64,000 nucleotides of DNA, taken from NCBI GenBank assembly GCA_963971405.1, contig OZ020493.1, forward strand, positions 1 to 64,000, read 5' to 3'. Shown here piece after piece: positions 9,801 to 19,471 of this stretch. The notes beneath the pieces are model-generated. The model was not told the DNA's origin. It did no database searches and saw nothing but the letters and a program-made list of their open reading frames with translations. Position 1 is the first letter of the stretch, and every line of letters begins with the position of its first letter. The stretch is from Psococerastis gibbosa (Eukaryota; Arthropoda; Insecta; Psocodea; Psocidae). The translations under genes were made by a program, and so were the position numbers.

Positions 9801-10781
9801 GATGTAACTACTACCACTGCATGGATTATATTCAGCAATAAAAATAACAAAACGTTTTAAAGATTTCAACACCCACCCGCTTCCCATTGCTTGAAATTTA
9901 TCTATTTTTACTAAAATTTGTTCAATCATTTGTTGATATTTTATTGTGGAGTCATCAGTGAGGAAAAGTTGTTCGTTTTTAGCATGAAACCATGCTTCAG
10001 TATAGTTTTTATTATTGTCGGGTCCGCGTTCAAATTTAATGTGTAAGGCTACATACCATTTAATTGCATTAAAAAGTTTAATGTTTTCAGTTGTAATAGA
10101 ATCAACCTCACCTTCCATATTATTTAAATATACAACGGGATCATGTATGGTTATGTTTTTATAATTGTATTGTTTTACTACACCATCTAGAGCTATAGAT
10201 GTTTTGCATAAAAAGTTCTCCTCGTTGGATAGTGCTCCCCCGCTCATAATTGTGCAATTATTCTTATGATTAGTAAAATCTTCCCTCATAAACAATTTCT
10301 TGCAATTCAAACAATTAATAATATGTATGCTTAATATGTGGACTTTCAAACTATACTTCCGAGCAAAAGGGACCGAACAGAATTCACAAATATATTTACA
10401 CTCAAGGGTTTTAACAGATACAGGATTCTCATACTTACACGAAAAGATAGATGAACATTCTTTACACAGAACTGTAAGTGGACTGGAGTTGTTGATTTTG
10501 CCCCCGCATGCCTTGCAGTCCTCTCCATTCCCAGCAGATGTCAGTTTTGGGGTGATTTGTTCAGTTTCCTTCCCGCGATTAGCTGATGTATGCCGCTGCA
10601 ATATATGATGAGATAGGTCCTCTCTGCATGTGAATGTAGCTTTACATTTTTTGCACGGTATAATACTAACTCCATGTTTGTTTATAGCATGCCTTTTCAA
10701 ATGACAATTTAGTGTGAAACTCACAGCACATATTCTACACACATATTCCCTCGCGTTCAGTTTCCTTTTCTTCGATTCCAT
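6801..10781 (-). CDS. Zinc-finger/endonuclease VII/family-B DNA polymerase, copy 2
   Basis: The domain order, length (1,326 residues) and motifs equal those of copy 1. The only protein difference is Ser instead of Ala in the short basic stretch VR(A/S)TLKHH near the C-terminus, outside the catalytic motifs. Two intact copies that differ by one codon show that neither has had time to decay. This copy is nearest to the small gene at 11845-12150, and both read leftwards in the same direction. The fusion of DNA-binding fingers, a nuclease and a polymerase in one chain suggests that target recognition, nicking and synthesis are coupled; that role is inference. Confidence 0.93.
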   Translation of the reverse strand: MESKKRKLNAREYVCRICAVSFTLNCHLKRHAINKHGVSIIPCKKCKATFTCREDLSHHILQRHTSANRGKETEQITPKLTSAGNGEDCKACGGKINNSSPLTVLCKECSSIFSCKYENPVSVKTLECKYICEFCSVPFARKYSLKVHILSIHIINCLNCKKLFMREDFTNHKNNCTIMSGGALSNEENFLCKTSIALDGVVKQYNYKNITIHDPVVYLNNMEGEVDSITTENIKLFNAIKWYVALHIKFERGPDNNKNYTEAWFHAKNEQLFLTDDSTIKYQQMIEQILVKIDKFQAMGSGWVLKSLKRFVIFIAEYNPCSGSSYIPLPKKIYNTKAVINIKNDDLKCFIWSILAYLHPVSRDAQRVYNYKKYEKELDMSGITYPVSLQVISKFEKNNNIGVNVFGYDHRLYPLYLSQSHHYNKQVDLLYITEDENSHYCLIKNFNKLNFSITKHKEQKFYCRWCIHAFSSAERLHEHKPLCSRHDPQKTTFPIKEKSTMKFDKAQYMIPVAYRIYADFESILSPVEGTICNTEKLSAHIPSGFCYVVVDINGNKFKEPVVYRGANAVDVFLKSLLNVKDEILNIYKNIKAVIMTDKDRENFKNSVICNVCQKPLGNDRVIDHCHITGKYRQALHNVCNMSNFRTPKHIPVFMHNLKRYDGHLIMEGVGKLKNMKITCIAKTMKEYIAFSIGELRFLDTYQFMASSLDSLVKNLVDADKNKFKIMKTCFVGEKLDLMLRKGVFPYEYITHESKFNEEHLPPIDAFFSQLTQEGISQEKYEHAQKVWNAFSIKNLGEYQDLYVLTDTLLLCDVFEAFRALCFENDNLEICHMYTAPGLALQSCLKMTGVELELLSEPDMYLFCEAGIRGGISMISKRFAESNNKYLKKFDSNKPSKFIVYWDCTNLYGHAMRQFLPISGFRWMEEEEIKNLNVMLAPDEGDDGFILQVDMEYPQKLHDLHNEYPLAAEHCVVTSDMISPYCKEFLAENDISLTSNISKLIPNLNDKHNYIIHYRNLKQCLELGLKLKCIHKILAFKQSAWMRPFIDFNTEKRKLACNDFEKDFYKLKINSMYGKTMENVRNHAKLELVNTAKRARKLISSPAFKDFKIFSNDLIAVRSKKTNILLNKPIFIGLTVLELSKVVMYEFHYNFVKQMYGDKAALILTDTDSLVYEVESDDLYTDLKPYPHLFDNSVYPPNHLLYNIENKKKVGTFKDENAQSHILQCVALRPKLYSLLEEGKEKKVGKGIVRSTLKHHINHQDYYNTLFKPCIAKDSRKPMFRIQSRDHKLFTIKQQKVTLSPYDDKRYVCRNGIDSLAHGHYRIIDMS

Positions 10782-10895
10782 GCTGTACGATTACACAAAT
10801 TCACTACAATGAAGTGGTACTACGCGAATGAAGGTTCGGTTTCAACTAAGCTCCTCAACCCAAGGCGATGCCTTTTGTAGCGACGACCACCCACT
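10782..10895 (-). promoter_or_regulatory. Leader/promoter module of polymerase copy 2
   Basis: This is the same module as in front of copy 1, with the GTGGGTGGTC box at 10885-10894 and the AAGGC-ATC-GCCTT dyad. It is directly comparable with 12151-12260. Confidence 0.6.
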
Positions 10896-10997
10896 AAGGA
10901 TAGATGGTAAGGGTACAGGGATAGATTGTCCATCACGAAGCGGATAATATGTTGTTAAGACACCATTCATTTTCTAACGATCGATTGCAACTAATGC

Positions 10998-11585
10998 AAA
11001 AACAAAAATCACTTTAGCTTACAATGGACTGTCAGCGAGGGGTAGACTTATCAATGGCTTGTTTGTTTGAGCCATAAGACGGCTGTACAGAGTTATATGC
11101 ACCTGGTGATTCACAACAGGTTTGAACCTGCACCCTGTTATTTGTTTACCAAATCAATACTTCCCTTCAACCTAAGTGTTGGATAGATTTACGAAAACAA
11201 AAATCACTTTAGCTTACAATGGACTGTCAGCGAGGGGTAGATTTATTAATGGCTTGTTTGTTTGAACCATTAGACGGCTGTACAGAGTTATATGCACCTG
11301 GTGATTCACAACAGGTTTGAACCTGCACTCTGTTTACCAAATCAATACTTCCCTTCAACCTAAGTGTTGGATAGATTTACGAAAACAAAAATCACATTAG
11401 CTTACAATGGACTGTCCGCGAGGGGTAGATTTATTAATGTGTTGTTTGTCTGAACCATTAGACGGCTGTACAGAGTTATATGCACCTGGTGATTCACAAC
11501 AGGTTTGAACCTGCACACGGTTAACTATTTACCAAATCAATACTTCCCATAAACCTATGCTTCGGATAGATTTATTAAAATTAGC
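10998..11585. repeat. Three direct ~190-bp repeats upstream of polymerase copy 2
   Basis: This is the same triplicate array as 5053-5640 at a +5,945 offset. It lies between the polymerase leader and the end of the unit, so within the array it sits between successive genes. Confidence 0.8.
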
Positions 11586-11844
11586 TAATGTACTCGTTTA
11601 ATTATTTGATTTACATCATTTCATAGTCTATGATTATAATAACCCTTCACCGTTCAAGTACTCGATTATGACTGAAGCAATAGCTTGTTTCTTTCAAACA
11701 TTAGTTTTTAATACTCATCATCATCTAACTGTAAGCTTAAAACTAGTTATGAAATTAATAAAACAAGAACAAAAATATATATAGAAATTATTCATATATT
11801 TACATTATTTCTGTAGTTTACAATAATAATACATCATGAAATAT

Positions 11845-12150
11845 TCATTCTATGATCTGTAGGTTGACACTATTTTTTCCCCGATGGCTTGAAACGATAA
11901 GATACATCTCAGCTCCTGGAGTAACTTCACTTTGTTGAAAGGCTGGCAGATATTGTTGAGGCACAAAACATTCCACGACTTCTTTTTCCAATCCTCGCAG
12001 TATGACTTTTACAGCTGGTCCATATTCTGTTTTTTCGATTTGCACTATTTTCAATATTAGGTATTTAACTCCAATCACTAGTTTTCGCATTGGTATGGTA
12101 GGCCCGGCTACTTGGTTGATGGCATTAACTTTATTGAATAGAGATGTCAT
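11845..12150 (-). CDS. Small polymerase-associated protein (101 aa), possible OB-fold DNA-binding protein
   Basis: This compact ORF starts MTSLFNKVNAINQ and ends SVNLQIIE. Alternating hydrophobic strands (KYLILKIVQI, AVKVILRG, EVVECFVP, EMYLIVSS) suggest a small beta-barrel, and an OB-fold single-strand DNA-binding protein is a reasonable guess. No diagnostic motif confirms it. It has no signal peptide and no membrane segment. The gene lies 120 bp from the end of polymerase unit 2, on the same strand. Its start and leader match those of the polymerase genes, which supports real expression and membership of the same element. I do not recognise a named family with confidence. Confidence 0.65.
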   Translation of the reverse strand: MTSLFNKVNAINQVAGPTIPMRKLVIGVKYLILKIVQIEKTEYGPAVKVILRGLEKEVVECFVPQQYLPAFQQSEVTPGAEMYLIVSSHRGKNSVNLQIIE

Positions 12151-12260
12151 GTTGTAAGATTATACAATTTTACTTATAAAGTGGTATTACTTGAGTCTTG
12201 AATGAAGGTTTGGCTTCAACTAAGCTCCTCAACCCAAGGCGATGCCTTTTGTAACGACAC
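12151..12260 (-). promoter_or_regulatory. Leader/promoter module of the 101-residue gene
   Basis: The start codon context and about 105 bases upstream align with the polymerase leaders. The best block (12200-12257) contains the AAGGC-ATC-GCCTT dyad and TACAAAAGG almost unchanged. A GTGGGTGGTC box follows further upstream (12315-12324), with more boxes at 12373, 12524, 12573 and 12654. This ties the small gene to the polymerase genes as parts of one element. Confidence 0.65.
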
Positions 12261-12426
12261 ATTTGGAACATTCTAGATGTACGCTGTACGGGGAGGGGGG
12301 GGGGGTGCGTCATAGACCACCCACCTGGTACAGAGATAGATAGACAACGGGATAAGCACGGCGGGGTACAAAGACCACCCACGAAGAAGAAAGAAGAAGA
12401 AAGAAATGTTTTAATTCAATTAACAC

Positions 12427-12429
<3 letters not shown>

Positions 12430-12459
<30 letters not shown>
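12430..12459. repeat. Poly(A) tract of 30 bases
   Basis: An uninterrupted A30 run follows an AAGAAGAA-rich stretch. It may be the tail of a retroposed sequence, but no matching body or target duplication was identified. Confidence 0.9.
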
Positions 12460-12463
<4 letters not shown>

Positions 12464-12538
12464 GTATCTCACAAATTAGTAATTATAAAAATAAAAATAA
12501 AAACAATCATAGTGCCATAGAAAGACCACCCACGGGTC

Positions 12539-12735
12539 TCGACGGGGGGGGGGGATAAGCGCCAGAACCTCAGACCACCCACGAGGGGTAGCATGACGGG
12601 GGGTGGGGTAGATGGGTAGCTCGACGGGGGGTGGGGTAAGCGCCAGAAACTCAGACCACCCACGAGGGGTAGCATGACGGGGGGTGGGGTAGATGGGGTA
12701 GCTCGACGGGGGGTGGGGTAAGCGCCAGAAACCCC
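12539..12735. repeat. 82-bp minisatellite with GACCACCCAC boxes
   Basis: About 2.4 copies of an 82-bp unit begin at TCGACGGGG (12539, 12621, 12703). Each carries GACCACCCACGAGGGGTAGC. The box GACCACCCAC is also present next to the polymerase leaders, so this array probably derives from the upstream region of the element. Confidence 0.85.
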
Positions 12736-12960
12736 CTTTCTATACTACTTCCAAGCGTTTCGTCAACATCTGCGGTCGATATCTTCAGTGGCGCTGCGTA
12801 GACTTCGAAGGTTGTACCTCGGTGGCTCCATAGCGTCATCTCGACCACGGCCCATCAGCCCGAATTCTACTGGTTCTTCATTCGACTCCGGCCGTCAAAG
12901 CCTTTGCAGTTACATTCCTACGGGCTTTACGCTCTTAAGCCTGGTGCGAGATGTGTCAGC
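12735..12960. repeat. Dispersed repeat related to the palindrome at 38.9-39.2 kb
   Basis: The core with CGTTTCGTCAACATCTGCGG, CTTCAGTGG and GACCACGGCCCATCAGCCCG, followed by GACTCCGGCCGT, matches the left arm and then the right-hand end of the 38872-39240 repeat. Only one arm is present here. Confidence 0.8.
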
Positions 12961-13189
12961 TATATCATCTCCATCTGACAACACAGGACAGTGCCACTAG
13001 ATACTCGTGAAATAAAGTAGATTCTGTCCGATGTATTTCTTGGAAGTTTTCAAGTGTTTACCAATTTATTGTAAACTGAATGATGTTGAAAATTACAGAG
13101 ATTTTTCTTGTTTGAAAATTGTATTGTTTCTGACTTGTCTTGCTTCTACTCTTAGTGTGATTCTGTGATCAACCTGAACAAACAAAACC

Positions 13190-13330
13190 ATATCTCCGCC
13201 CATTTGGGGGGGGGGGGGGTAGTCGTTGGTCAAAATGGGAAAAACATATGTAACTTAGTATGAAATAAATCAGAGCGTAATAAATTAAAGTTCAATAGAT
13301 TTACTAAATTTGGGGGGGGGGGTAGCGTAA
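13190..13330. repeat. Degraded copy of the MITE interior at 38212-38377
   Basis: The stretch with GGTCAAAATGGGAAAAAC, AGAGCGTAATAA and TTACTAAATTTGGGGG repeats the inside of the 38212-38377 element. The terminal repeats are not recognisable, so this is an eroded copy. Confidence 0.6.
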
Positions 13331-13650
13331 TTAGTTGAAATAAGCTTATGTAAGGGTAAATAAATTAAAACAATAAAGCCATTGGCAAATTTTAAAACAG
13401 CTACAATATAAAGGCTTACAGTATTATATATCGTCCAAAGATATTATTAATAATGCTAAAATTCGAAAATAAAATAGTTTTTTTTTTAAGAGCCTCAGCC
13501 TCGCTCTGGAAATGGTGGTGACCGACCCGGTAACGAACCTGCTGGTTTCGAGTACCAGTGCCACCTCCCGAAAATTCGTAACGGACGGGGTAAGGGTCTG
13601 CCCGAATGCATTTAGACACTTGTCTTGGTAGGAGAGCTTAATGTTGAGTG

Positions 13651-14358
13651 CAGTGGCGGCTCGTGGTGTATCAGAATGGTGGGGCAACGAATTGTAATAA
13701 AGTACTAGCATATAACTTACCATTACTTGATTATCAAATAGATTCTTCGGCATTTCGATGTGGCAAACAAGTTTATCACTCGCTCTTTACATTTTTGTAA
13801 TATTTGTTTACATTACTAGAATTTACAACTGGCCGTTGGGCAGAACCTGACTTCCCTAGTCAAAAATTGTACTTTGAAAAATTTTATAATAAACATCACT
13901 CATGACAAAATAGTGAAACTCTTCTCAAAAATAACTCTTAAAATTATGATTAAAAAAAAATACTAATATTCAACGATATTATTAATACGAAACATTTAAA
14001 GTCATTTTTGGGGCGCTGCCCCGCTGCCCATGTATTAATGCATAAGCCAGGAATTGCATTGCAAGGTCCATAAGAGAAAAGTTGTGTACACCTTTTCAAT
14101 GGTGCGAACGAACTTCTTAACTTTTGCCTGACTCGGTTGCCATGGCGACCCGGGGCTAAATTGAAAATTGCCCCAAGTTGCCCAGAGCACGCACATAGCA
14201 TGGCCGAATTGTAGCAGTTGCATTTTCCTCCAGAATCTAGATCAGTATATTATTATTATTTTATTATTGTTATTATTATTAAAAGGAAATTGCTTTGTTT
14301 GCCTGTAAAATTTTGGGAGGGCTGTAGCCCCAGTGCCCTAATGGACGAGCCGCCACTG
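13651..14358. mobile_element. hAT-type non-autonomous element (708 bp)
   Basis: The ends are inverted repeats: CAGTGGCGGCTCGT on the left and ACGAGCCGCCACTG on the right. A perfect 8-bp target duplication, GTTGAGTG, flanks it (13643-13650 and 14359-14366). Eight-base duplications and CAG..CTG ends are typical of hAT transposons. No transposase is encoded, so it depends on one elsewhere. Confidence 0.9.
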
Positions 14359-14588
14359 GTTGAGTGTGAACCGAACAGGGAAGTGGAAAAGGCCCGTAAA
14401 TGGGTGCTGTACGTTCCGTCTCATTTAGAAATACCATAAGCCACCCTAGATTCAAATAGTGAGCGGTAAATGAGACCTTTAAACAAAATTATGTCATAAA
14501 TAAAGTCTGAAGGTTGGGTTTGGTTGTCCCCCAAGGGTCCTAATTGAGGCTACCACTGGCCTCTACACAAGTTGGCTTTTATTCAGAC

Positions 14589-14820
14589 TAAGGCACTACA
14601 TAATATACACCCGGGTATTGTCATTCGCCATTTTGATTCCTGACGGTAAGTATTGTAAGAAAGTAAAAGATTAAAAGAACGAAAACACGTTTCAGTATTT
14701 TTTTTTACTAATGATAATAATAAATAAACAACGATGAATTTCTTGCTTTGCTTACACACCATCGACTTTAAAATGGATTGAAAATGGCGGATGATAATAC
14801 CTGTCTAATATAGAGCCCTA
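14589..14820. mobile_element. hAT-type MITE (232 bp) with TAAGGC/GCCCTA ends
   Basis: The ends TAAGGCACTA... and ...TAGAGCCCTA are imperfect inverted repeats that continue inwards to CATTCGCCATTTTG and its complement. ATTCAGAC is duplicated perfectly on both sides (14581-14588 and 14821-14828). Confidence 0.85.
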
Positions 14821-14829
14821 ATTCAGACC

Positions 14830-16040
14830 CAATAACACAATACAATAGGGCACGCAGGGTGAGGCAGGCTACTCCAGGTATCTCGCGAACTATAGTCAAT
14901 ATTACATATTACACTATTACCTTTATATACTGTGCGTTCCTAAATCTTCTTATAACGTATGTTCCACCTACCTGTTACATGGCCGTTTTCATGGCTTTTC
15001 ATATGCAGAGATACATTTTCTAATAGTGAATCAACCTTTCCGTGCAGCTACTATATGATGGCCATCTTTTGATAATATCATAAAAAGTAAAGTAATGTAA
15101 AATATATTTATCCAAAAATAACAATTTACAATATGGATTCATTGATACAAAATTTAAAACATTAGGGGTCTTCACTTACAGTATATGTAGTAAGATTGCA
15201 TGATATATTTGTAGGTTTGCGATCTGATAGCTTGCTTATTTGAGTGAAAGAACAAATTAAAATTTTTATAACACTTTTTGATTGTATTCCGCACTTCTTT
15301 CTTCAATGACAAAAGAGAATAACTTAGAATGTGTAAACAAAAAATAACAAAAACTTAGAGTTTTAGAAAAACTTGTTATAACAACCCGAATTAGTAAAAC
15401 CCAAATAATCGTTAAGAAATTAACTTTGTCTAAGAAACCCACTTGTGTTAGTATAAAACCCTGAGCGCTTTCGGCAAGAACTGCCATCTACAGAGGGAAA
15501 CCCACTAGCACAGTTACACCTTATCTGCGATTTGAGACTTGCTCAACTCGAGGAGAAGACGCAAATGTGACTAGGGAGAGGAAACCTTGGTTTATATAGG
15601 ACTAGGAGCGGGGGGAGGAGGGGGTGGGAGGGGGCGTGGCTGGTTACCTATTCCTAACCTACTAGCTAGATCTATTAGAGGGGATGATTGTGTGAATGTT
15701 ATGTCGTTTGTTAATTTTTCCCTATTGTGTAAAGCTCTTTTGACTAAGTTTTTGTTATTTTTTGTTTATTAAAATGAAATACCACGAAGTCACGAGTAAT
15801 CTAATTATTTATATAGAATGTGTAGGTTTACGAACTTGCATGCTATTTCGAGTGAGAGAACGTTTTAAATTTTATAACACTTGTTAATATATTCCGCTTC
15901 TTTCTGTCCAAATCAAAACAATTTAACAGGGGATTAACGTAGAAAGTATACATATTCAATACATTAGATACTTAAGAATCATGATAAACCATTCTTGAGG
16001 TAAGTCTTCTAGTAAATAATCTTTTAAAAATTAAAACACT
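14830..16040. other. AT-rich stretch with no gene
   Basis: No coding exon is recognisable. Two imperfect copies of a GTATTCCGC.TTCTTTC motif (near 15285 and 15890) foreshadow the tandem repeat that starts at 16041. A GGGGGAGG-rich patch lies near 15610. Confidence 0.5.
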
Positions 16041-16386
16041 TGTTTGTATTCCACTTCTTTCTTCAATGACCCAATAAAATAACGCTCTAAATATAGTAAA
16101 GGTTTTTTACACAAGAAAATTTCGTAATGTTTGGCAAGATGAGTATTTATAGCTAAGCAACGAAATATAACTTAGTAATTTTACACTGACTTAAAAAACA
16201 GTAAATAAATGTTTGTATTCCTCTTCTTTCTTCAATGACCCAATAAAATAAAGCTCTAAATATGGTAAAGGTTTTTCTACACAAGAAAATTTCGTAATGT
16301 TTGGCAAGATTAATTAATAAGAGTAATTATAGCTAAGCAACGAAATATAACTTAGTAATTTTTCACCGACTTAAAAAACAGTAAAT
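16041..16386. repeat. Two tandem copies of a ~170-bp repeat
   Basis: The copy at 16041-16209 is repeated at 16210-16386. Shared blocks are TGTTTGTATTCC, CAATGACCCAATAAAATAA, AAATTTCGTAATGTTTGGCA and GCTAAGCAACGAAATATAAC. A diverged third copy precedes them near 15880. Confidence 0.85.
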
Positions 16387-16513
16387 ATATAAATGGCTAT
16401 AAAAGCTAAAATCGGTTTTTTCTCACTAATTTTAAGCAAAAATGCCATTTTGTATGTTGAGTTCCTCTGTAAACAATTTCTTTTCGCGGCGGACAGACGT
16501 AGGTAAAGTTCAT

Positions 16514-16546
16514 ATGGCGGCAGCGGCACATCCTGAAGAACACAAG
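16514..16546 (+). CDS. Possible short first coding exon (11 codons)
   Basis: In a small GC-rich patch (16480-16550), ATG GCG GCA opens a frame reading MAAAAHPEEHK that ends at a GTATAG donor in phase 0. The nearest plus-strand gene, the Tudor gene at 37.5 kb, has its first seen exon in phase 0, so a join is possible in frame across a ~21-kb intron. The evidence is weak: one short exon and a mediocre donor. Confidence 0.2.
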
Positions 16547-16599
16547 GTATAGTTATTTAGAACCTTTCTTGTGCCAAGATTAAAAGTTTGTATATATAA

Positions 16600-17639
16600 G
16601 TCAGTTGGGCTGCAAAATACATATTACTTTTCTATTGACAGCAGCTGTTAGGGGCGGTGTGCATCTTATGCATCAGTGCCATTCAATTTTATCAATCCCC
16701 TCAATATTCTCTACACACCTGTGTCAACCCTTCAGCAGGCCGACTGCATGTGGCATGTGTACCAGCATGCCTCACGCCATCGACTTCGATGGCCAGGTGG
16801 TAAAGTGCTTGCACTTATGTGAGTCTTTACACGCCATGCGATCGGAGACGTGTCGTAACTCAACACGGGTACTAACCTACTGAGGCGACTGCTGAAGAGG
16901 TCAATCGGACACATTCATTAAATTGTTTGTATCCGAGTAATCTTTTTTTTTTTTTTAATCCACATTCGTCTCATGTACAGAGGATAGTTATAATAGCGGA
17001 GAGAAAATATAAAACAAATCTTTTATCTTTATAATTATTTATGTTTTGTGGCAACGTTACACAAGGGTGGCGGCCGCTGTGAATACGACGACAGAGCACT
17101 GATAAACTCGGGCTGGGGGCTGGGCCAAGTGTAGCGAGGTATAGGTTGGGAATCCTGAAGGACAGTGAAATGCTGAAAAAAAAATTAAGGGCTGCATATT
17201 AAAGCAAGAAGTGAGGCCGTGCATGACGTGACAGCTGACGCTGGCCACTGAGGAAAGACCGAAATTGTTTGAATTTACATTAGCTACAATTGAATTTTGC
17301 GACATTTCACTGCATAACTCTAGGATCGCAACCCTCCCCGAAATAAAATCCTAGTTACGGGTCTGGCAGGGTAGGGCCTATTGATAATATAATGTTAGAA
17401 TAAAAAGCAAAAGCAACAAGAGAAAAAAGAAGAGAGAAACAAAAGTGCAGACATGATACTAAGTCACCACATAAGGGAAAGTGGAAATTTGCGCAAAAAG
17501 TTTAAATACAAATCTATACCCTAGAAAGCCGCTTAAACCACTCCAAAATGGTGAATTTTCAGGAGAGACAAAGACCTCCTCAGAAAAATCTCCAAACTGT
17601 GTTTTTTCCACAATAGAATAGGAGATCAGACTATCCTGG
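16600..17639. other. No gene recognised
   Basis: Open frames here are short and overlap on opposite strands without known motifs. A T11 run (near 16943) and mixed sequence are all that stands out. Confidence 0.4.
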
Positions 17640-17873
17640 CAGTGGTGGACTGGGCCCGGAAATCGGCCCTGGCATTTTCGGATACCTCGGACGCACGCTT
17701 ACATTTGAAATTCAAAATGCTGTTGTAATTCCTTTCATTAATACAAATTGTATTTTATTTTATTTTGAAATATGTTATGATTTTTTTCCTTTGGACATCC
17801 GGCCCCAAACAACTATTTTTGGTCCGGCCCACAGGGCAAATGCCCGTCTGCCCTCCGGCCCAGTCCGCCACTG
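17640..17873. mobile_element. hAT-type MITE (234 bp)
   Basis: The termini CAGTGGTGGACTGGGCC and GGCCCAGTCCGCCACTG are inverted repeats. TATCCTGG is duplicated perfectly at 17632-17639 and 17874-17881. Confidence 0.92.
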
Positions 17874-18369
17874 TATCCTGGGTTCCACCGTCACGTTCAA
17901 AGTCTAGGCGGATGTCAAAGTCCACCATTTCGGTCTCTTTAATGAACAGCTCACTCATTGTAATATTATTGTTCTAATACTCATCAACAAAAAGACTGCA
18001 AAAGAACTTCAAAAAGACTAAATAAAAGTATGGTTGGCCAGGGGCGGATACCAGGGGGGGGGGGTCGAAAAACTAAAAACTGTAAGTAACGTGGGAATTC
18101 GACGATGAGACATGTATTGAGCTCGAGAATTACCTAGAATATAGGCTCATAGGTTTCGGTTTGGCTATGAACCTATGATGCATGTGCATAGGGATGTTAC
18201 AGTGCAGAAGGTCGCTCGATTTACTATCACCACTCAACATCTATAATAATAATCACAATGATTTCGTGTATTTCTCAACATTATTGATATAACAACATAT
18301 TATATTGTAGCCAGTAGGCCCCCTTAACCTTTTATGCGTTAATACGCTCAAAATTTGCTATTTCAAGAT

Positions 18370-18840
18370 TTCAACGAAACTTCACGTTTTGAGATCCCAG
18401 GATTACAAAAAGATTTTTCTTGGGGGAGACCCCCTGTCTCTAATTATCTTAAACGGTATAAATACAAATCCTTATTGCTGCATTCAAAATATATATATAT
18501 TTAAAATATTTACCTCGGGGTTGTCGTTTGCAGTTATGCATACGAATCTTCGTATGTTAAACCTAAACTTAATTTCAAAATTCGTAGAAATCCACTGTTT
18601 CGTGTTTTTTTTTTTGTACCAAAAATTTCCCCGGGGGTTGTTTGCAGTTATATGAATCTTTGCCAGTGAAATCAACCTTCAAAATGCATAAAACTCCAAT
18701 ATTTTTCAGGCTCATTTTTTCAAAGCTTTTCTCCCGGGTCCCCCTGTTTGCAGTGATATGAATCTTCGTCGGTGAAATATAAACCTTACTGCTTGCAAAT
18801 TGAATAAAACCCCACTATTTAGGGCTATTTACTCAGCCCT
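18370..18840. repeat. GGGGGAGACCCC-type module array, degraded
   Basis: Repeated modules follow the pattern: aaaCCCCACTATTT, GGGCTATTT, TTTTTC, C-rich dyad such as GGGGGAGACCCCCT, GTTTGCAGT.ATATGAATCTT. The same modules are found at 30.5-31.0, 34.1-35.1, 41.5-41.7 and 42.7-42.9 kb. Confidence 0.6.
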
Positions 18841-18930
18841 AACATTAAAGAGAATAAAAGTGCCCCAATAGTTTAAAACACTATAGGCTGGAGCTGTATA
18901 GACCTGTAGGATCATAAGGACGTGTAGAGT

Positions 18931-19146
18931 CAGGACATGTAGAGTGGTCGTACAGACTCCGACATTCACCCACCAGGTTGTTGGTTCGATTCCCACATAC
19001 TGGCAACATTTCCTGGCCATGCTTCGGAGGGCATGTAAAGCAGGCGGTCCCGGGCCTTCCTAGTTGAGTGTAAGAGAGGGCTTTATAGCCGTAACTTCGC
19101 TAAGTTGGCTTAGTAATAGAACGAAAAGTCAATATTCATTTATTTA
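18931..19146 (+). repeat. tRNA-derived SINE-like repeat, plus copy
   Basis: The head carries an A-box-like GTAGAGTGGT and a B box GGTTCGATTCC (18983-18993), followed by a body with GGCGGTCCCGGGCCTTCC and an AT-rich tail with repeated ATTT. A second copy lies inverted at 19472-19680. Confidence 0.7.
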
Positions 19147-19471
19147 TTTATAATATAATAAAGAAAATGAAAAAAACTAATACAACTGAACTTCTAAGTA
19201 TTTCCAACGTGTTTGTGTTTCTACCGAAGAGATCTTACTCAGAAGAGGAAGGTAGATGGTGAGGAAAGTGACCAAAATAAATGCTTATTTAATTTCTCAA
19301 TCTATAACAATGTCGTGGTCGAATAATTTCGCATATATCATATATGGATGACAAAATGGAGCGGGAAAGCTACAAGGGAGAATCCTCTACCAAATACAGT
19401 ATTTGATGCTATGGACCACTTTTCGGTCTCGCTTTGTTAAATATACCGAGAGATATTGAAAAATAAAATAT

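Larger units (their letters stand above)
5779..11723 (-). repeat. Polymerase-bearing tandem unit, copy 2 (complete, 5,945 bp)
   Basis: This is the complete second unit. Its left edge is defined where copy 1 stops matching (5778/5779) and its right edge where the sequence after CATCATCA changes to unrelated DNA at 11724. The left edge starts with the dyad GTTAGCGGCTAAC and goes straight into CCTAA-rich minisatellite. Gene content and order equal copy 1. To its right, and upstream in the direction of transcription, lies the small gene at 11845-12150, which shares the polymerase leader. Confidence 0.93.

Noticed and set aside
1..12150. Complete Polinton/adintovirus or endogenous nimavirus
   Set aside because: No integrase, capsid, protease or packaging ATPase is visible; only polymerase and one small gene are present. 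The link to those groups rests on the polymerase type alone.
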